Positions 1 through 8,594 of a stretch of 35,549 nucleotides of DNA are shown piece after piece (position 1 is the first letter of the stretch; each line of letters starts with the position of its first letter). Made by a program: the position numbers and the translations under genes. Origin of the DNA: Thiobacillaceae bacterium (GTDB lineage Bacteria; Pseudomonadota; Gammaproteobacteria; Burkholderiales; Thiobacillaceae); NCBI GenBank assembly GCA_025458005.1, contig JALOTG010000003.1, positions 1-35,549 of the forward strand, read 5' to 3'. The notes under the pieces are model-generated. The model had not been told where the DNA came from. It ran no database searches and worked only from the letters and a program-made list of their open reading frames with translations.

Positions 1-2
1 AA

Positions 3-164
3 CGCCAGCAGTCGCAGGCCCAGGAACGGGTGCGCGACCCGGCCGCCGTCCAGAGCCAGGAGCGGCTGCGCAGCGAGGAGCAGACCCAGTCGCGGCTCGA
101 CGAGCCGCAGCAGGACCAGACCAGGCTGCGCGAACAGGACCGCGCGCGGGTCCACCAGCCCTGA
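3..164 (+). CDS. 3' end of a truncated Q/E/R-rich (coiled-coil-like) protein
   Basis: Open frame from the window edge (RQQSQAQERVRDPAAVQSQERLRSEEQTQSRLDEPQQDQTRLREQDRARVHQP*), stop TGA 162-164; low-complexity, N-terminus outside window. Confidence 0.4.
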   Translation, partial: RQQSQAQERVRDPAAVQSQERLRSEEQTQSRLDEPQQDQTRLREQDRARVHQP

Positions 165-306
165 GGCGCCGCCCGTCCCCCAGCGCCCTGCGGGGCCTGG
201 GGGCATGGGATGGACGCGGACCCGCGCATACCCGCCGCCTGGCGGACCGCTTGGCGTGGCATGATCCGGCCCTGCCCATGACGGCTCGACCCTACGGAGG
301 AAAACC

Positions 307-792
307 ATGCCGCGCGCCCTTGCCCTCGCCCTGCTGTTCGTCCCGCTGCTCCTCGCCCTGCTGTTCGTCCCGCTGCTCGCCACCGCCGGCGAACACGCCC
401 ACCACGCGCCGAAACTCGATACCCGCCAGGCCATCCCGGTCAGCGCCGAGGAGGCGATGCACATCCGCCTGGAGATGCGCGCCTTCCTGTCCGGCGCGCA
501 GAAGATCGTCACCGCGGCGGCGGCCGACGACCTGCCCACCGTGGCCCGCGCCGCCCGCGAGCTGGGCGTCGCCGCCGCCCACGAGGTGCCCGCCGGCCTG
601 CGCGCCAAGCTGCCGCAGACGTTCAGGCAGCTGGGCCACGCCACCCACGAGGGCTTCGACGACCTGGCGCGCGACGCCGACAGCCTGGGCGACGCCAACC
701 ACGCCCTGCGCCAGCTCGGCGCCGTGATGAGCAACTGCGTCTCCTGCCATGCCAGCTTCCGGCTGGAGACCGGCGCGACCGCCAAGCGCTAG
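307..792 (+). CDS. Secreted c-type cytochrome, class II (cytochrome c')-like
   Basis: GGAGG ribosome site just upstream; hydrophobic signal peptide; single C-terminal haem motif CVSCH, as in cytochrome c' proteins. Confidence 0.8.
   Translation: MPRALALALLFVPLLLALLFVPLLATAGEHAHHAPKLDTRQAIPVSAEEAMHIRLEMRAFLSGAQKIVTAAAADDLPTVARAARELGVAAAHEVPAGLRAKLPQTFRQLGHATHEGFDDLARDADSLGDANHALRQLGAVMSNCVSCHASFRLETGATAKR
324..377 (+). repeat. Perfect 27-bp tandem duplication (2 copies) in signal-peptide coding region
   Basis: cctcgccctgctgttcgtcccgctgct occurs at 324-350 and again at 351-377; encodes LALLFVPLL twice. Confidence 0.95.
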
Positions 793-851
793 GGGGGCCT
801 TGCTTCCTCGCGGGCAGGCCGGCGCGCCGCGGAGGGCCGCGAGCGGGGCCT

Positions 852-1766
852 TCAGCGCAGGCGAAGGATGCGCACCGCGCCGACCAGGACGACCAGGCCG
901 ATCGCGATGCCGATCACCCAGTCCGGCCACGGCCTGCCCGTCACCATCACCAGCAGGCCGGCGGCCAGGACCCCCAGGTTGGCGATCACGTCGTTGGCCG
1001 AGAAGATGTAGCTGGCCCGCATGTGCGCGCCCCGATGGCGATGGCGGTGGATCAGCAGCAGGCAGGCGACGTTGGCCATCAGGGCCATGAACCCCACGCC
1101 CAGCATCGCCACGCTCGCCGGCTCGACGCCGCCCAGGACATGGCGGGCGGTCTGACCCAGCGCGCCGAGGGCCAGCAGGAGCTGGAACAGGCCGGACAGC
1201 CGCGCGGCGGCCAGCTTGACCCCGGCGGCGCGTCCGACGCCGTAGAGGGCGACGCCGTAGACGGCCGCGTCGGCGAACATGTCCATGGCGTCGGCGATCA
1301 GCCCCGCCGAGCCGGCCAGCCAGCCCGCGCCGATCTCGACGACGAACATCAGCGCGTTGATGGCCAGCAGCCACCACAAGACGCGCGCCTCCGCGGCGTC
1401 CGTCTGCGCGGCGTCATCAACGCGGTCGGCCGCGTCCGCCACCGCGCCGCTCTCCAGCAGCGTCGCCCCGTAGCCCAGCGGCCGCAGCCGCTCGAGCAGC
1501 TCGGCCGGGTCGCCGGCGTGGTCCACGGTCAGCCGCCGCGCGACGAGGTCGAAGCTCAGGCCGACCACCGGCGCGCCCTGAAGCCGCAGGCGGATCATGC
1601 CTTCCTCCGCCGGGCAGTCCATGCCGGGCATGTGGAAGACGGAACGCGCCAACCCACCCCCGGCGACGGCAACCACCGGCGCGGCGAGCACAGGCCCCAC
1701 CGCGCCGCAAGTGCAATCGCCCGCGCAGGGGGAGGTTTCTCGCCTGGGAGACTCATCGCGGACCAT
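852..1766 (-). CDS. Cation transporter: N-terminal HMA-like domain fused to CDF-type membrane domain
   Basis: FHMPGMDCPAEEGMIRLRL HMA-like segment followed by multiple TM helices with DAMDMFADA and ANDVIANLG motifs, HRHRHR loop. Confidence 0.75.
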   Translation of the reverse strand: MVRDESPRRETSPCAGDCTCGAVGPVLAAPVVAVAGGGLARSVFHMPGMDCPAEEGMIRLRLQGAPVVGLSFDLVARRLTVDHAGDPAELLERLRPLGYGATLLESGAVADAADRVDDAAQTDAAEARVLWWLLAINALMFVVEIGAGWLAGSAGLIADAMDMFADAAVYGVALYGVGRAAGVKLAAARLSGLFQLLLALGALGQTARHVLGGVEPASVAMLGVGFMALMANVACLLLIHRHRHRGAHMRASYIFSANDVIANLGVLAAGLLVMVTGRPWPDWVIGIAIGLVVLVGAVRILRLR

Positions 1767-2004
1767 GGCGGGGAGTCTAGTGCAACCCGCCGCCGGGCGT
1801 CGCGCGCGCGGACAGGCAACGCCCAGCGGGCCAAGATCGGCCTGCGGGGACGATAGGAAGACGGCAGGGTGACGGCCGAGGCATTCATCGCCATGTGGCG
1901 GGTGACCCGCGCGGCGAGAAGACGGGCGCGCAGCCTGTCTGCCTCGACCTGTGCGAGCCGCTCGGCGTCGGCGGTGAGATCTTGCCGCCCATTCCCGACA
2001 ATAA

Positions 2005-2034
2005 TTGTCAACTATTGCCCCACGCGCCTAGAAT
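2005..2034 (+). promoter_or_regulatory. Putative sigma70 promoter TTGTCA-N18-TAGAAT for the DUF255 gene, overlapping a GACAAT-A-ATTGTC palindrome
   Basis: Motif match 26 nt upstream of the ATG at 2060. Confidence 0.45.
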
Positions 2035-2059
2035 AGCGGCCTGCCCTCAGGAGCCCGCC

Positions 2060-4081
2060 ATGCCCAACCGTCTCGCCCAGGAATCCAGCCCCTACCTGCT
2101 GCAGCACGCCGACAACCCGGTGGACTGGCAGCCCTGGGGCGAGGCGGCCCTGGAGCAGGCGCGCCGGGAGGACCGGCCCATCCTGCTGTCGATCGGCTAT
2201 TCCGCCTGCCACTGGTGCCACGTCATGGCGCACGAGTGCTTCGAGGACCCGGAGGTGGCGGCGGTGATGAACCGGCTGTTCGTGAACATCAAGGTGGACC
2301 GGGAGGAGCGGCCCGACCTCGACCAGATCTATCAGACCGCCCACCAGATGCTCGCCCGGCGCGGCGGCGGCTGGCCCCTGACCCTGTTCCTCGCGCCGGA
2401 CCAGACGCCCTTCTTCGCCGGCACCTATTTCCCCAAGCAGGCGCGCTTCGGCCTGCCCGGCTTCGTGCAGCTGATGGAGTACGTGGCCGACGCCTACCGC
2501 CACCGCCGCGCCGACATCGAGGCGCAGAACGCCGCCCTGCTGGAGGCCCTGGCCGACCAGGCGGCCGAGGCGGGCCCGGCGGTGGCGATGGCCGAGCACC
2601 CGCTGCGCGCGGCGGTCGCCCAGCTCACCGAGAATTTCGACCCGGTGCACGCCGGCTACGGCGGCGCGCCCAAGTTTCCCCGCCCCGCCGACCTGGAGTT
2701 CCTGCTGCAGCGCGGTGACGCGCGCTCGCGCGAGCAGGTCCTGGTCACCCTGCGGCGCATGGCCGAGCGCGGCCTGATGGACCAGCTCGGCGGCGGCTTC
2801 TACCGCTACTCGGTGGACGAGCGCTGGGCCATTCCCCACTTCGAGAAGATGCTCTACGACAACGGCCCGCTGCTGGCCCTCTACGCCGACGCCTGGGCGT
2901 TGACGGGGGAGGCCGGTTTCCTGCGCGCCGCCGCGTTGACCGTCGACTGGCTGGCGCGCGAGATGACCACGCCGGAAGGCGTGTTCTGCTCGGCCCTGGA
3001 CGCCGACTCGGAGCACGAGGAGGGCAGGTTCTACGTCTGGACGCCGGAGGCGGCGCGCGCCCTGCTCAGCGCCGAGGAATACGCCGTGGCGGCGCCGCGC
3101 TGGGGGCTGGACGCGGCGCCCAACTTCGAGGGCCACGCCTGGCACCTGGGCGGCGAGCGGTCGCTGGAGGCGGTGGCGGCTGAGCTGGGGCTGGACATGG
3201 CGACGGCGACGGATCGGCTGGAGAGCGCCCGCGTCAAGCTGCTCGCCGCTCGCGAGCAGCGCGTCCGTCCCGGACGCGACGACAAGGTGCTGGCGAGCTG
3301 GAACGCCCTGATGATCCGCGGCCTGGCCCGCGCCGGCCGGCGCTGCGACCGGCCGGACTGGACGCGCATGGCCCAGGGCGCGGTGGACGCCCTGCGCCGG
3401 CTGGCGTGGCGCGACGGCCGCCTCCTCGCCAGCTGGAAGGACGGCCAGGCCCGCCACAACGGCTACCTGGACGACTACGCCTTCCTGCTCGACGCGCTGT
3501 TGGAATGCCTGCAGGCCGACTACCGCCCGGCCGACCTGGCCTGGGCGCGCGAACTGGCGGACGCCCTGCTGACCCATTTCGAGGACCCCGAGCGGGGCGG
3601 CTTCTGGTTCACCAGCCACGACCACGAGCGGCTGATCCACCGCATGAAGCCGGTGCACGACAACGCCATGCCGGCCGGCAACGGCGTCGCGGCCGTGGCC
3701 CTGAACCGGCTCGGCCAACTGATCGGCGAGCCCCGCTATCTGCAGGCGGCCGAGCGGGCCCTGCGCCTGTTCTACCCGGCCATGGCGGACCACCCGCCCG
3801 CCTTCCCCGGCCTGCTCACCGCACTGGCGGAACACCTGGCGCCGCCCGCCGTGGTCGTCCTGCGCGGCCCGGCGACCGAGCTCGGGGACTGGCAGTCCCG
3901 CGCGCAGCGGGCCCTGCCGGCGAACGCCCTGTGCCTGGCCATCCCGCCGGATACCCCCGGCCTGCCCGACGCGCTCGCCAAACCGGTACGAACATACGTC
4001 GCCGCCCATGTCTGCACCGGCGTTAAATGCCTACCGGAAATAGTCCGTTTTGATGATCTGGCAGCTATTTTCATGTTGTAA
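2060..4081 (+). CDS. DUF255/YyaL-family thioredoxin-domain protein
   Basis: [31 protein letters not shown]...[24 protein letters not shown] is the hallmark N-terminus of this family; ORF track start (1895) trimmed to this ATG. Confidence 0.93.
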   Translation: MPNRLAQESSPYLLQHADNPVDWQPWGEAALEQARREDRPILLSIGYSACHWCHVMAHECFEDPEVAAVMNRLFVNIKVDREERPDLDQIYQTAHQMLARRGGGWPLTLFLAPDQTPFFAGTYFPKQARFGLPGFVQLMEYVADAYRHRRADIEAQNAALLEALADQAAEAGPAVAMAEHPLRAAVAQLTENFDPVHAGYGGAPKFPRPADLEFLLQRGDARSREQVLVTLRRMAERGLMDQLGGGFYRYSVDERWAIPHFEKMLYDNGPLLALYADAWALTGEAGFLRAAALTVDWLAREMTTPEGVFCSALDADSEHEEGRFYVWTPEAARALLSAEEYAVAAPRWGLDAAPNFEGHAWHLGGERSLEAVAAELGLDMATATDRLESARVKLLAAREQRVRPGRDDKVLASWNALMIRGLARAGRRCDRPDWTRMAQGAVDALRRLAWRDGRLLASWKDGQARHNGYLDDYAFLLDALLECLQADYRPADLAWARELADALLTHFEDPERGGFWFTSHDHERLIHRMKPVHDNAMPAGNGVAAVALNRLGQLIGEPRYLQAAERALRLFYPAMADHPPAFPGLLTALAEHLAPPAVVVLRGPATELGDWQSRAQRALPANALCLAIPPDTPGLPDALAKPVRTYVAAHVCTGVKCLPEIVRFDDLAAIFML

Positions 4082-4140
4082 TCAATCGGTTACCATTCTC
4101 GCCGCAACACTTGAACGACACCTACTCTAGGAGAAACGCA

Positions 4141-4446
4141 ATGAAAGCTGTCCTGACCCTCGCCGCCGCCGTTCTGGCCGTGTCCGCCAACGTCGCCTAC
4201 GCCGACCAGGCCCTGGCCAAGAAGCACGCCTGCATGAGCTGCCACCAGGTCGAGCGCAAGGTCGTCGGCCCCGCCTTCAAGGACGTGGCCAAGAAGTACA
4301 AGGGCGATGCCAAGGCCGAGGAGCATCTGCTCGCGGTGATCAAGAAGGGTGGCAAGGGCGTCTGGGGGAACGTGCCGATGCCCCCGCACCCGCAGGTGAG
4401 CGACGCCGACGCCAAGACCCTGGTCGGCTGGGTGATGGGCCTGTAA
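4141..4446 (+). CDS. Small secreted class I cytochrome c (c551/c552-like)
   Basis: AGGAG upstream; signal peptide MKAVLTLAAAVLAVSANVAYA; CMSCH haem motif; distal MP(M)P region as Met ligand. Confidence 0.9.
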   Translation: MKAVLTLAAAVLAVSANVAYADQALAKKHACMSCHQVERKVVGPAFKDVAKKYKGDAKAEEHLLAVIKKGGKGVWGNVPMPPHPQVSDADAKTLVGWVMGL

Positions 4447-4464
4447 GACACGCCTTCCCCCCCG

Positions 4465-4497
4465 AAAAGGCCGGCTTCGCCCGGCCTTTTCTCTTTC
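4465..4497 (+). terminator. Rho-independent terminator after cytochrome c gene
   Basis: AAAAGGCCGG-CTTCGC-CCGGCCTTTT hairpin followed by T/C-rich tract. Confidence 0.85.
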
Positions 4498-4587
4498 TCG
4501 GGCCCCGGACGGGCCCATTTTTTTGCCGCCCCGTCCAAAAGCGATGAAAATGGCGCCCATTCGACGGCACGGGGAAAGACCACTCGC

Positions 4588-6111
4588 ATGGACAAGGGGA
4601 AAATCGCCGGCGCGGCCCTGCTCGCCAGTCTGCCCGGGCTGACCCGGGCCGCCGAGCCGGGACATTTCGACGCCGCCTTCGGGGTCATCAACCACTACCT
4701 CTCCCTGGTCCTGTTCTGGGATGTGCTGCCCGGCGAGGGGGACATGCCCTTCATCGTCGGCTGGCTGATCGTCGGCGCCCTGTTCCTGACCCTGCGCTTC
4801 AATTTCGTCAACCTGCGCATGATGGGCCACGCCTTCAGCATCCTGCGCGGCAAGTACCGGCCCAAGCGGGAGGCCGGCGACGTCACACCGTTCCAGGCCC
4901 TGTCCACGGCCCTGTCGGCCACGGTGGGCCTCGGCAACATCGCCGGGGTGGCCATCGCCATCAGCATCGGCGGGCCCGGCGCCACCTTCTGGATGATCGT
5001 CGCCGGCTTCCTGGGCATGACCAGCAAGTTCACCGAGGTGACCCTGGCCCAGATGTACCGCGTGTTCCGTCCGGACGGTCACGTCATGGGCGGGGCCATG
5101 GAATACCTGTCGCGCGGCTTCGCCGAGAAGGGCCTGCCGCGCCTGGGCAAGGGTCTGGCCATCCTGTTCGCGCTGCTCACCATCGGCGGCTCCCTGGGCG
5201 CCGGCAACGCCTTCCAGCTCAGCCAGTCGATGGGCGCCGTGCAGGGCGAGGTCGCCTTCTTCAGGGACTACCCCATCGCCTACGGCCTGCTCATGGCCCT
5301 GGCCGTCGGCCTGGTGATCATCGGCGGCCTGCGCCGCATCGCCCACACCGCCGAGGCGGTAGTGCCGTTCATGATCCTGGTCTACATCGGCGCCTGCCTG
5401 TGGATCATCCTCGCCAATGTCGAACTGCTGCCGATGGCCGTCGCCAAGATCGTCGTCGAGGCCTTCTCGCCGGTCGCCGTGGCCGGCGGCATGGTCGGGG
5501 TGATCGTGCAGGGCTTCAAACGCGCGGTCTTCTCCAGCGAGGCGGGCATCGGCTCGGCCGCCATCGCCCACTCGGCCGCCAAGGTGCATTACCCCATCCA
5601 GCAGGGCTTCGTGGCCCTCTACGAGCCGTTCATCGACACCATCATCATCTGCACCATGACCGCCCTGGTGATCGTCATCACCGGCGTCTACAACGCGCCC
5701 GAGCACGCCGCGCTGGTGGACGGGCGCAATGGCGCCGCCCTCACCGCGGCGGCCTTCGCCACCATGCACGACTGGTTCCCGAAGATCCTCGCCCTGTCCG
5801 TGCTGCTGTTCGCCTACAGCACCATGATCTCCTGGTCCTACTACGGCGAGCGCTGCTGGACCTACCTGTTCGGGGAGCGCTATTCCCTGGCCTATCGCCT
5901 CATGTTCGTCGCCTTCATCGTCGTGGCCTCGGTCACCAGCGCCAGTCATCTGCTCGACTTCAGCGATCTGCTGATCCTGTCCATGGCCTTCCCCAACTTC
6001 ATCGCCCTGTATGCGCTGCACGGCAAGGTCGGCGCGGCCCTGAAGGAATACCGGGCCAAGCTGCACAGTGGCGAACTGGACCGGGAGTTGGCTCGGGAAC
6101 TGGCCCGCTGA
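4588..6111 (+). CDS. Sodium:alanine/glycine symporter family (AGCS) protein
   Basis: Multi-pass; TPFQALSTALSATVGLGNIAGVAIAISIGGPGATFWM and SSEAGIGSAAIAHSAA motifs characteristic of AGCS. Confidence 0.93.
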   Translation: MDKGKIAGAALLASLPGLTRAAEPGHFDAAFGVINHYLSLVLFWDVLPGEGDMPFIVGWLIVGALFLTLRFNFVNLRMMGHAFSILRGKYRPKREAGDVTPFQALSTALSATVGLGNIAGVAIAISIGGPGATFWMIVAGFLGMTSKFTEVTLAQMYRVFRPDGHVMGGAMEYLSRGFAEKGLPRLGKGLAILFALLTIGGSLGAGNAFQLSQSMGAVQGEVAFFRDYPIAYGLLMALAVGLVIIGGLRRIAHTAEAVVPFMILVYIGACLWIILANVELLPMAVAKIVVEAFSPVAVAGGMVGVIVQGFKRAVFSSEAGIGSAAIAHSAAKVHYPIQQGFVALYEPFIDTIIICTMTALVIVITGVYNAPEHAALVDGRNGAALTAAAFATMHDWFPKILALSVLLFAYSTMISWSYYGERCWTYLFGERYSLAYRLMFVAFIVVASVTSASHLLDFSDLLILSMAFPNFIALYALHGKVGAALKEYRAKLHSGELDRELARELAR

Positions 6112-6416
6112 GGGGCCGCCGCGAGACCGGGAGGGCGAACGATCCGGCATGGGTTGCTCGGGACGGGAGGCTCAAGCGACCGTGCCGGTCCCTCCCGACC
6201 AGACCCGCTGGTGGTTTACGCGAGCCAATCGGAGTACGCTTGAACCAGGGCGCGGCCCGCCCTGTTGCGCATTGGCGACATTGCCGGGCCACCCGATTCC
6301 GAGGCCGGATGTTTAATAGAATTCGCTAATATTCGCTGCCTACAATGGCAACCGGCCTAGACGCTAAACAGAATGGCGCCAGCCCCTCTCAACCGACCAA
6401 CCTCAGGAGCACCACG

Positions 6417-7094
6417 ATGAAGATGACCACCCTTGCCAGCGCCGTTGCCCTGGCCGCCCTGACCCAGACCGCTTTCGCCGCCGGCCCGGAAGACACCGCC
6501 GCCCAGCTGCTGGACCCCGCCAAGGCCGTGCAGCCCATGCAGGATCCGAAGGCCGCCGTGCAGACCATGACCAACCTGATGGATCCCGCCACCGCGATGA
6601 TCATGATGCAGCGCGGCATGGACCCCGCCACCTACACCCGCATGGCCCAGTCCGGCATGTCCCCCGACATCCTGAAGTCCTATGCCGCCTTCCTGGATCC
6701 CGCCATGTACGCCAAGTGGATGTCCGCCGGCATGGATCCCAACTTCTACATGGCCGCCATGGCGCCCTTCATGAACCCCAACATGTACATGAAGTGGATG
6801 ATGGCCCCCATGGATCCGCGCGCGTGGCAGATGATGATGGCCCCCATGAACCCCAACATGTACATGAACTGGGCGATGGCTCCCATGTCCCCGGCCAACA
6901 TGAACCTGATGATGGCCCCCCTGAATCCCAACCTGTACGGTCAGTGGGCCGGCGCCGCCGCCAACCCCGCCACCTACGGCGCCTGGGGCCAGTTCATGAA
7001 TCCCGCCGCCTACGGCAACATGGCCAACCCGTTCGCCGCCTTCATCCCGGCGCCCGCCGCTCCGGCCGCTCCGGCCGCGCCCGCCGCCAAGTAA
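6417..7094 (+). CDS. Secreted methionine-rich tandem-repeat protein, no recognised family
   Basis: AGGAG 8 nt upstream of ATG 6417; signal peptide MKMTTLASAVALAALTQTAFA; 225 aa with 35 Met by hand count, no Cys, no His; repeats such as MNPNMYMKWMMAPMDPRAWQMMMAP / MNPNMYMNWAMAPMSPANMNLMMAP. Confidence 0.9.
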   Translation: MKMTTLASAVALAALTQTAFAAGPEDTAAQLLDPAKAVQPMQDPKAAVQTMTNLMDPATAMIMMQRGMDPATYTRMAQSGMSPDILKSYAAFLDPAMYAKWMSAGMDPNFYMAAMAPFMNPNMYMKWMMAPMDPRAWQMMMAPMNPNMYMNWAMAPMSPANMNLMMAPLNPNLYGQWAGAAANPATYGAWGQFMNPAAYGNMANPFAAFIPAPAAPAAPAAPAAK

Positions 7095-7117
7095 TCCCCG
7101 GCTGAACGGCACCCCCG

Positions 7118-7144
7118 AGGGGCGGACTGGTTCCGCCCCTTTTT
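7118..7144 (+). terminator. Rho-independent terminator after Met-rich gene
   Basis: AGGGGCGGA-CTGG-TTCCGCCCCT followed by T tract. Confidence 0.85.
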
Positions 7145-7191
7145 CATGGCGCCGCCGCGCCGGGCCGACCTCATCCCGCGGCGAGACCGTC

Positions 7192-7806
7192 TCAGGCCCG
7201 CGCCGTGAAGCGGTGCAGGGCTCGCTCGGTGAGCACCGCGTCGACCGGGATGTCCCAGGGATCGTGGGGCAGATCCTCCACCCCCTGGGCCTCGAAGGCC
7301 ACGCCGACCAGCAGCGGCTTGCGCCAGTGGCGCCGGCGCCCGAGATAGGCCAGCGTGGTGTCGTAGTAGCCGCCGCCCATGCCCATCCGATAGCCCTGTC
7401 GATCGAAGCCCAGCATGGGCACGAACAGCACCTGCAGTTGCCAGGCCCTCACCCGACCGGCTTGACGGGTGTATTCCGGGATGCCGTAGCGGTTGGTCGA
7501 CCAGTGGTGCGCGGCCTCGCCGAGGCGGCTGAACCACATCCTCTTGCGGCCGTGCCAGTCGCCCAGTCTGGGCGGCACCATCGGCAGGTAGCAGCCGACC
7601 CCCTGCCAGAGGGCGCGATTGAGCAGGGGCAGGATGTCGATCTCGCCCTTGGCCGGGATGTAGAAGCCGACCCGCCGGCCGCGGGCGATCAGGCGCGCGT
7701 GCAGCGCCAGGCGTTCGACGCGCCGGCCGGCGGCCTTGCGCAGGCGCGCCGGGACCGCCGCCCGCCGCGCGCGCAACTCGCGGCGCAATCGGGACTTGTC
7801 CGTCAT
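7192..7806 (-). CDS. fau: 5-formyltetrahydrofolate cyclo-ligase
   Basis: MTDKSRLRRELRARRAAV...FVPMLGFDRQGYRMGMGGGYYDTTL signature; adjacent to 6S RNA as in many proteobacteria. An upstream in-frame ATG (7839) is possible. Confidence 0.92.
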   Translation of the reverse strand: MTDKSRLRRELRARRAAVPARLRKAAGRRVERLALHARLIARGRRVGFYIPAKGEIDILPLLNRALWQGVGCYLPMVPPRLGDWHGRKRMWFSRLGEAAHHWSTNRYGIPEYTRQAGRVRAWQLQVLFVPMLGFDRQGYRMGMGGGYYDTTLAYLGRRRHWRKPLLVGVAFEAQGVEDLPHDPWDIPVDAVLTERALHRFTARA

Positions 7807-7849
7807 CCGGGCGTTCTGATCAGGGGAGGGGCTGGGCATGGCGTGGAGG

Positions 7850-8028
7850 GACCCCCCGCTCGCGCCGTCCGGACCGCATCTCTTGAACCCAGGGGTTCAA
7901 GGTGGCCGCGGCGCATCGACATCAGGCACATGGGCGAATGCCACGCGCACACCAGCGAGTTGTTGCCGCTGCCTGTGGCACACGTATCGGTTCACAGAAT
8001 ACGCGGCCCTCGCGAACGCAGCAGGGGG
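7850..8028 (-). ncRNA. ssrS: 6S RNA
   Basis: Located between zapA and fau; minus strand contains CACCTTGAACCCCTGGGTTCAAGAG, matching the conserved 6S element CACCTTGAACCAAGGGTTCAAGGG; ends can pair (GACCCCCTGC / GCGGGGGGTC). Ends approximate. Confidence 0.88.
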
Positions 8029-8337
8029 TCAGAACAGATTATCGTGCTGCGCGAGCGCCACATCAAGCAGGCCGTTGAGACGGGCGATCCTGGCCTTGGC
8101 CTCGCCGTCGTCCGCGGCGGGCGGCTTGGCGGCGAGATAGTCGTGGGTGATGTTCAGGGCGGCCATGATGGCGATGCGCTCCAGGCCGATCACCTTGCCC
8201 GTGTCGCGGATCTCGCGCATCTTCCGGTCCAGGAAGGTGACCGCCTGCAGCAGGCCTTCCTTCTCGTCTTCAGGACAGGAGACGCGGAACTCGCGGCCCA
8301 TGATGGCGACATCGAGGCTGACGCTGCGGGCGGACAT
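8029..8337 (-). CDS. zapA: Cell division protein ZapA
   Basis: VSLDVAIMGREFRVSCPEDEKEGLLQAVTFLDRKMREIRDTGKVIGLERIAIMAALNITHDYL. Confidence 0.92.
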   Translation of the reverse strand: MSARSVSLDVAIMGREFRVSCPEDEKEGLLQAVTFLDRKMREIRDTGKVIGLERIAIMAALNITHDYLAAKPPAADDGEAKARIARLNGLLDVALAQHDNLF

Positions 8338-8338
8338 C

Positions 8339-8530
8339 TTATTCCGGGATCCGGTTGTAGAGGGCCTCGACGCGGCCCTTGGCCTCGGCGAGTCGGTCGG
8401 TGAGGAGCTTGTTGGCGTTCTCCATGGCCACCACCTGCTGCCGCAGCCGCAGGTTCTCGGCGCGCAAGGCCTGCCACTGATCCAGCAGCTGGGTCAGCTT
8501 GCCTTCCAGATCGTCCAGTTCATCAAGCAT
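8339..8530 (-). CDS. ZapB-like / TIGR02449-type short coiled-coil protein
   Basis: 63-aa coiled coil MLDELDDLEGKLTQLLDQWQALRAENLRLRQQVVAMENANKLLTDRLAEAKGRVEALYNRIPE immediately upstream of zapA. Confidence 0.8.
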   Translation of the reverse strand: MLDELDDLEGKLTQLLDQWQALRAENLRLRQQVVAMENANKLLTDRLAEAKGRVEALYNRIPE

Positions 8531-8536
8531 GCGGGC

Positions 8537-8566
8537 ACTATAATTGCCGCCATTTTATGGCGTCAA
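8537..8566 (-). promoter_or_regulatory. sigma70-type promoter TTGACG-N18-TATAGT
   Basis: On minus strand: -35 = 8566-8561, -10 = 8542-8537; predicted start coincides with the zapB-like ATG at 8530. Confidence 0.6.
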
Positions 8567-8594
8567 CCGTCGCCTGCGCCCCTGGACCGGGGAC

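Noticed and set aside
177-203. GC-rich hairpin CCCCCAG...CTGGGGG after the truncated first ORF
   Set aside because: Imperfect stem and no T tract; cannot be distinguished from chance in GC-rich DNA.
1595-2011. 138-aa minus-strand ORF upstream of the CDF gene
   Set aside because: Mostly frame-shifted overlap with the CDF N-terminus and no family resemblance.
2012-4009. 665-aa minus-strand ORF
   Set aside because: Antisense of the clearly identified DUF255 gene.
4090-6150. 686-aa minus-strand ORF
   Set aside because: Antisense of cytochrome c and AGCS symporter, also spans a terminator.
6570-7020. Possible CRISPR-like or minisatellite array
   Set aside because: Repeats are protein-coding, degenerate, without constant repeat/variable spacer structure.
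6357-7112. 251-aa His/Gly-rich minus-strand ORF (GIHGGHHPLHVHVG repeats)
   Set aside because: Artefact of the Met-rich gene: in-frame ATG codons read as CAT (His) on the complement; sense gene has signal peptide, RBS and terminator.
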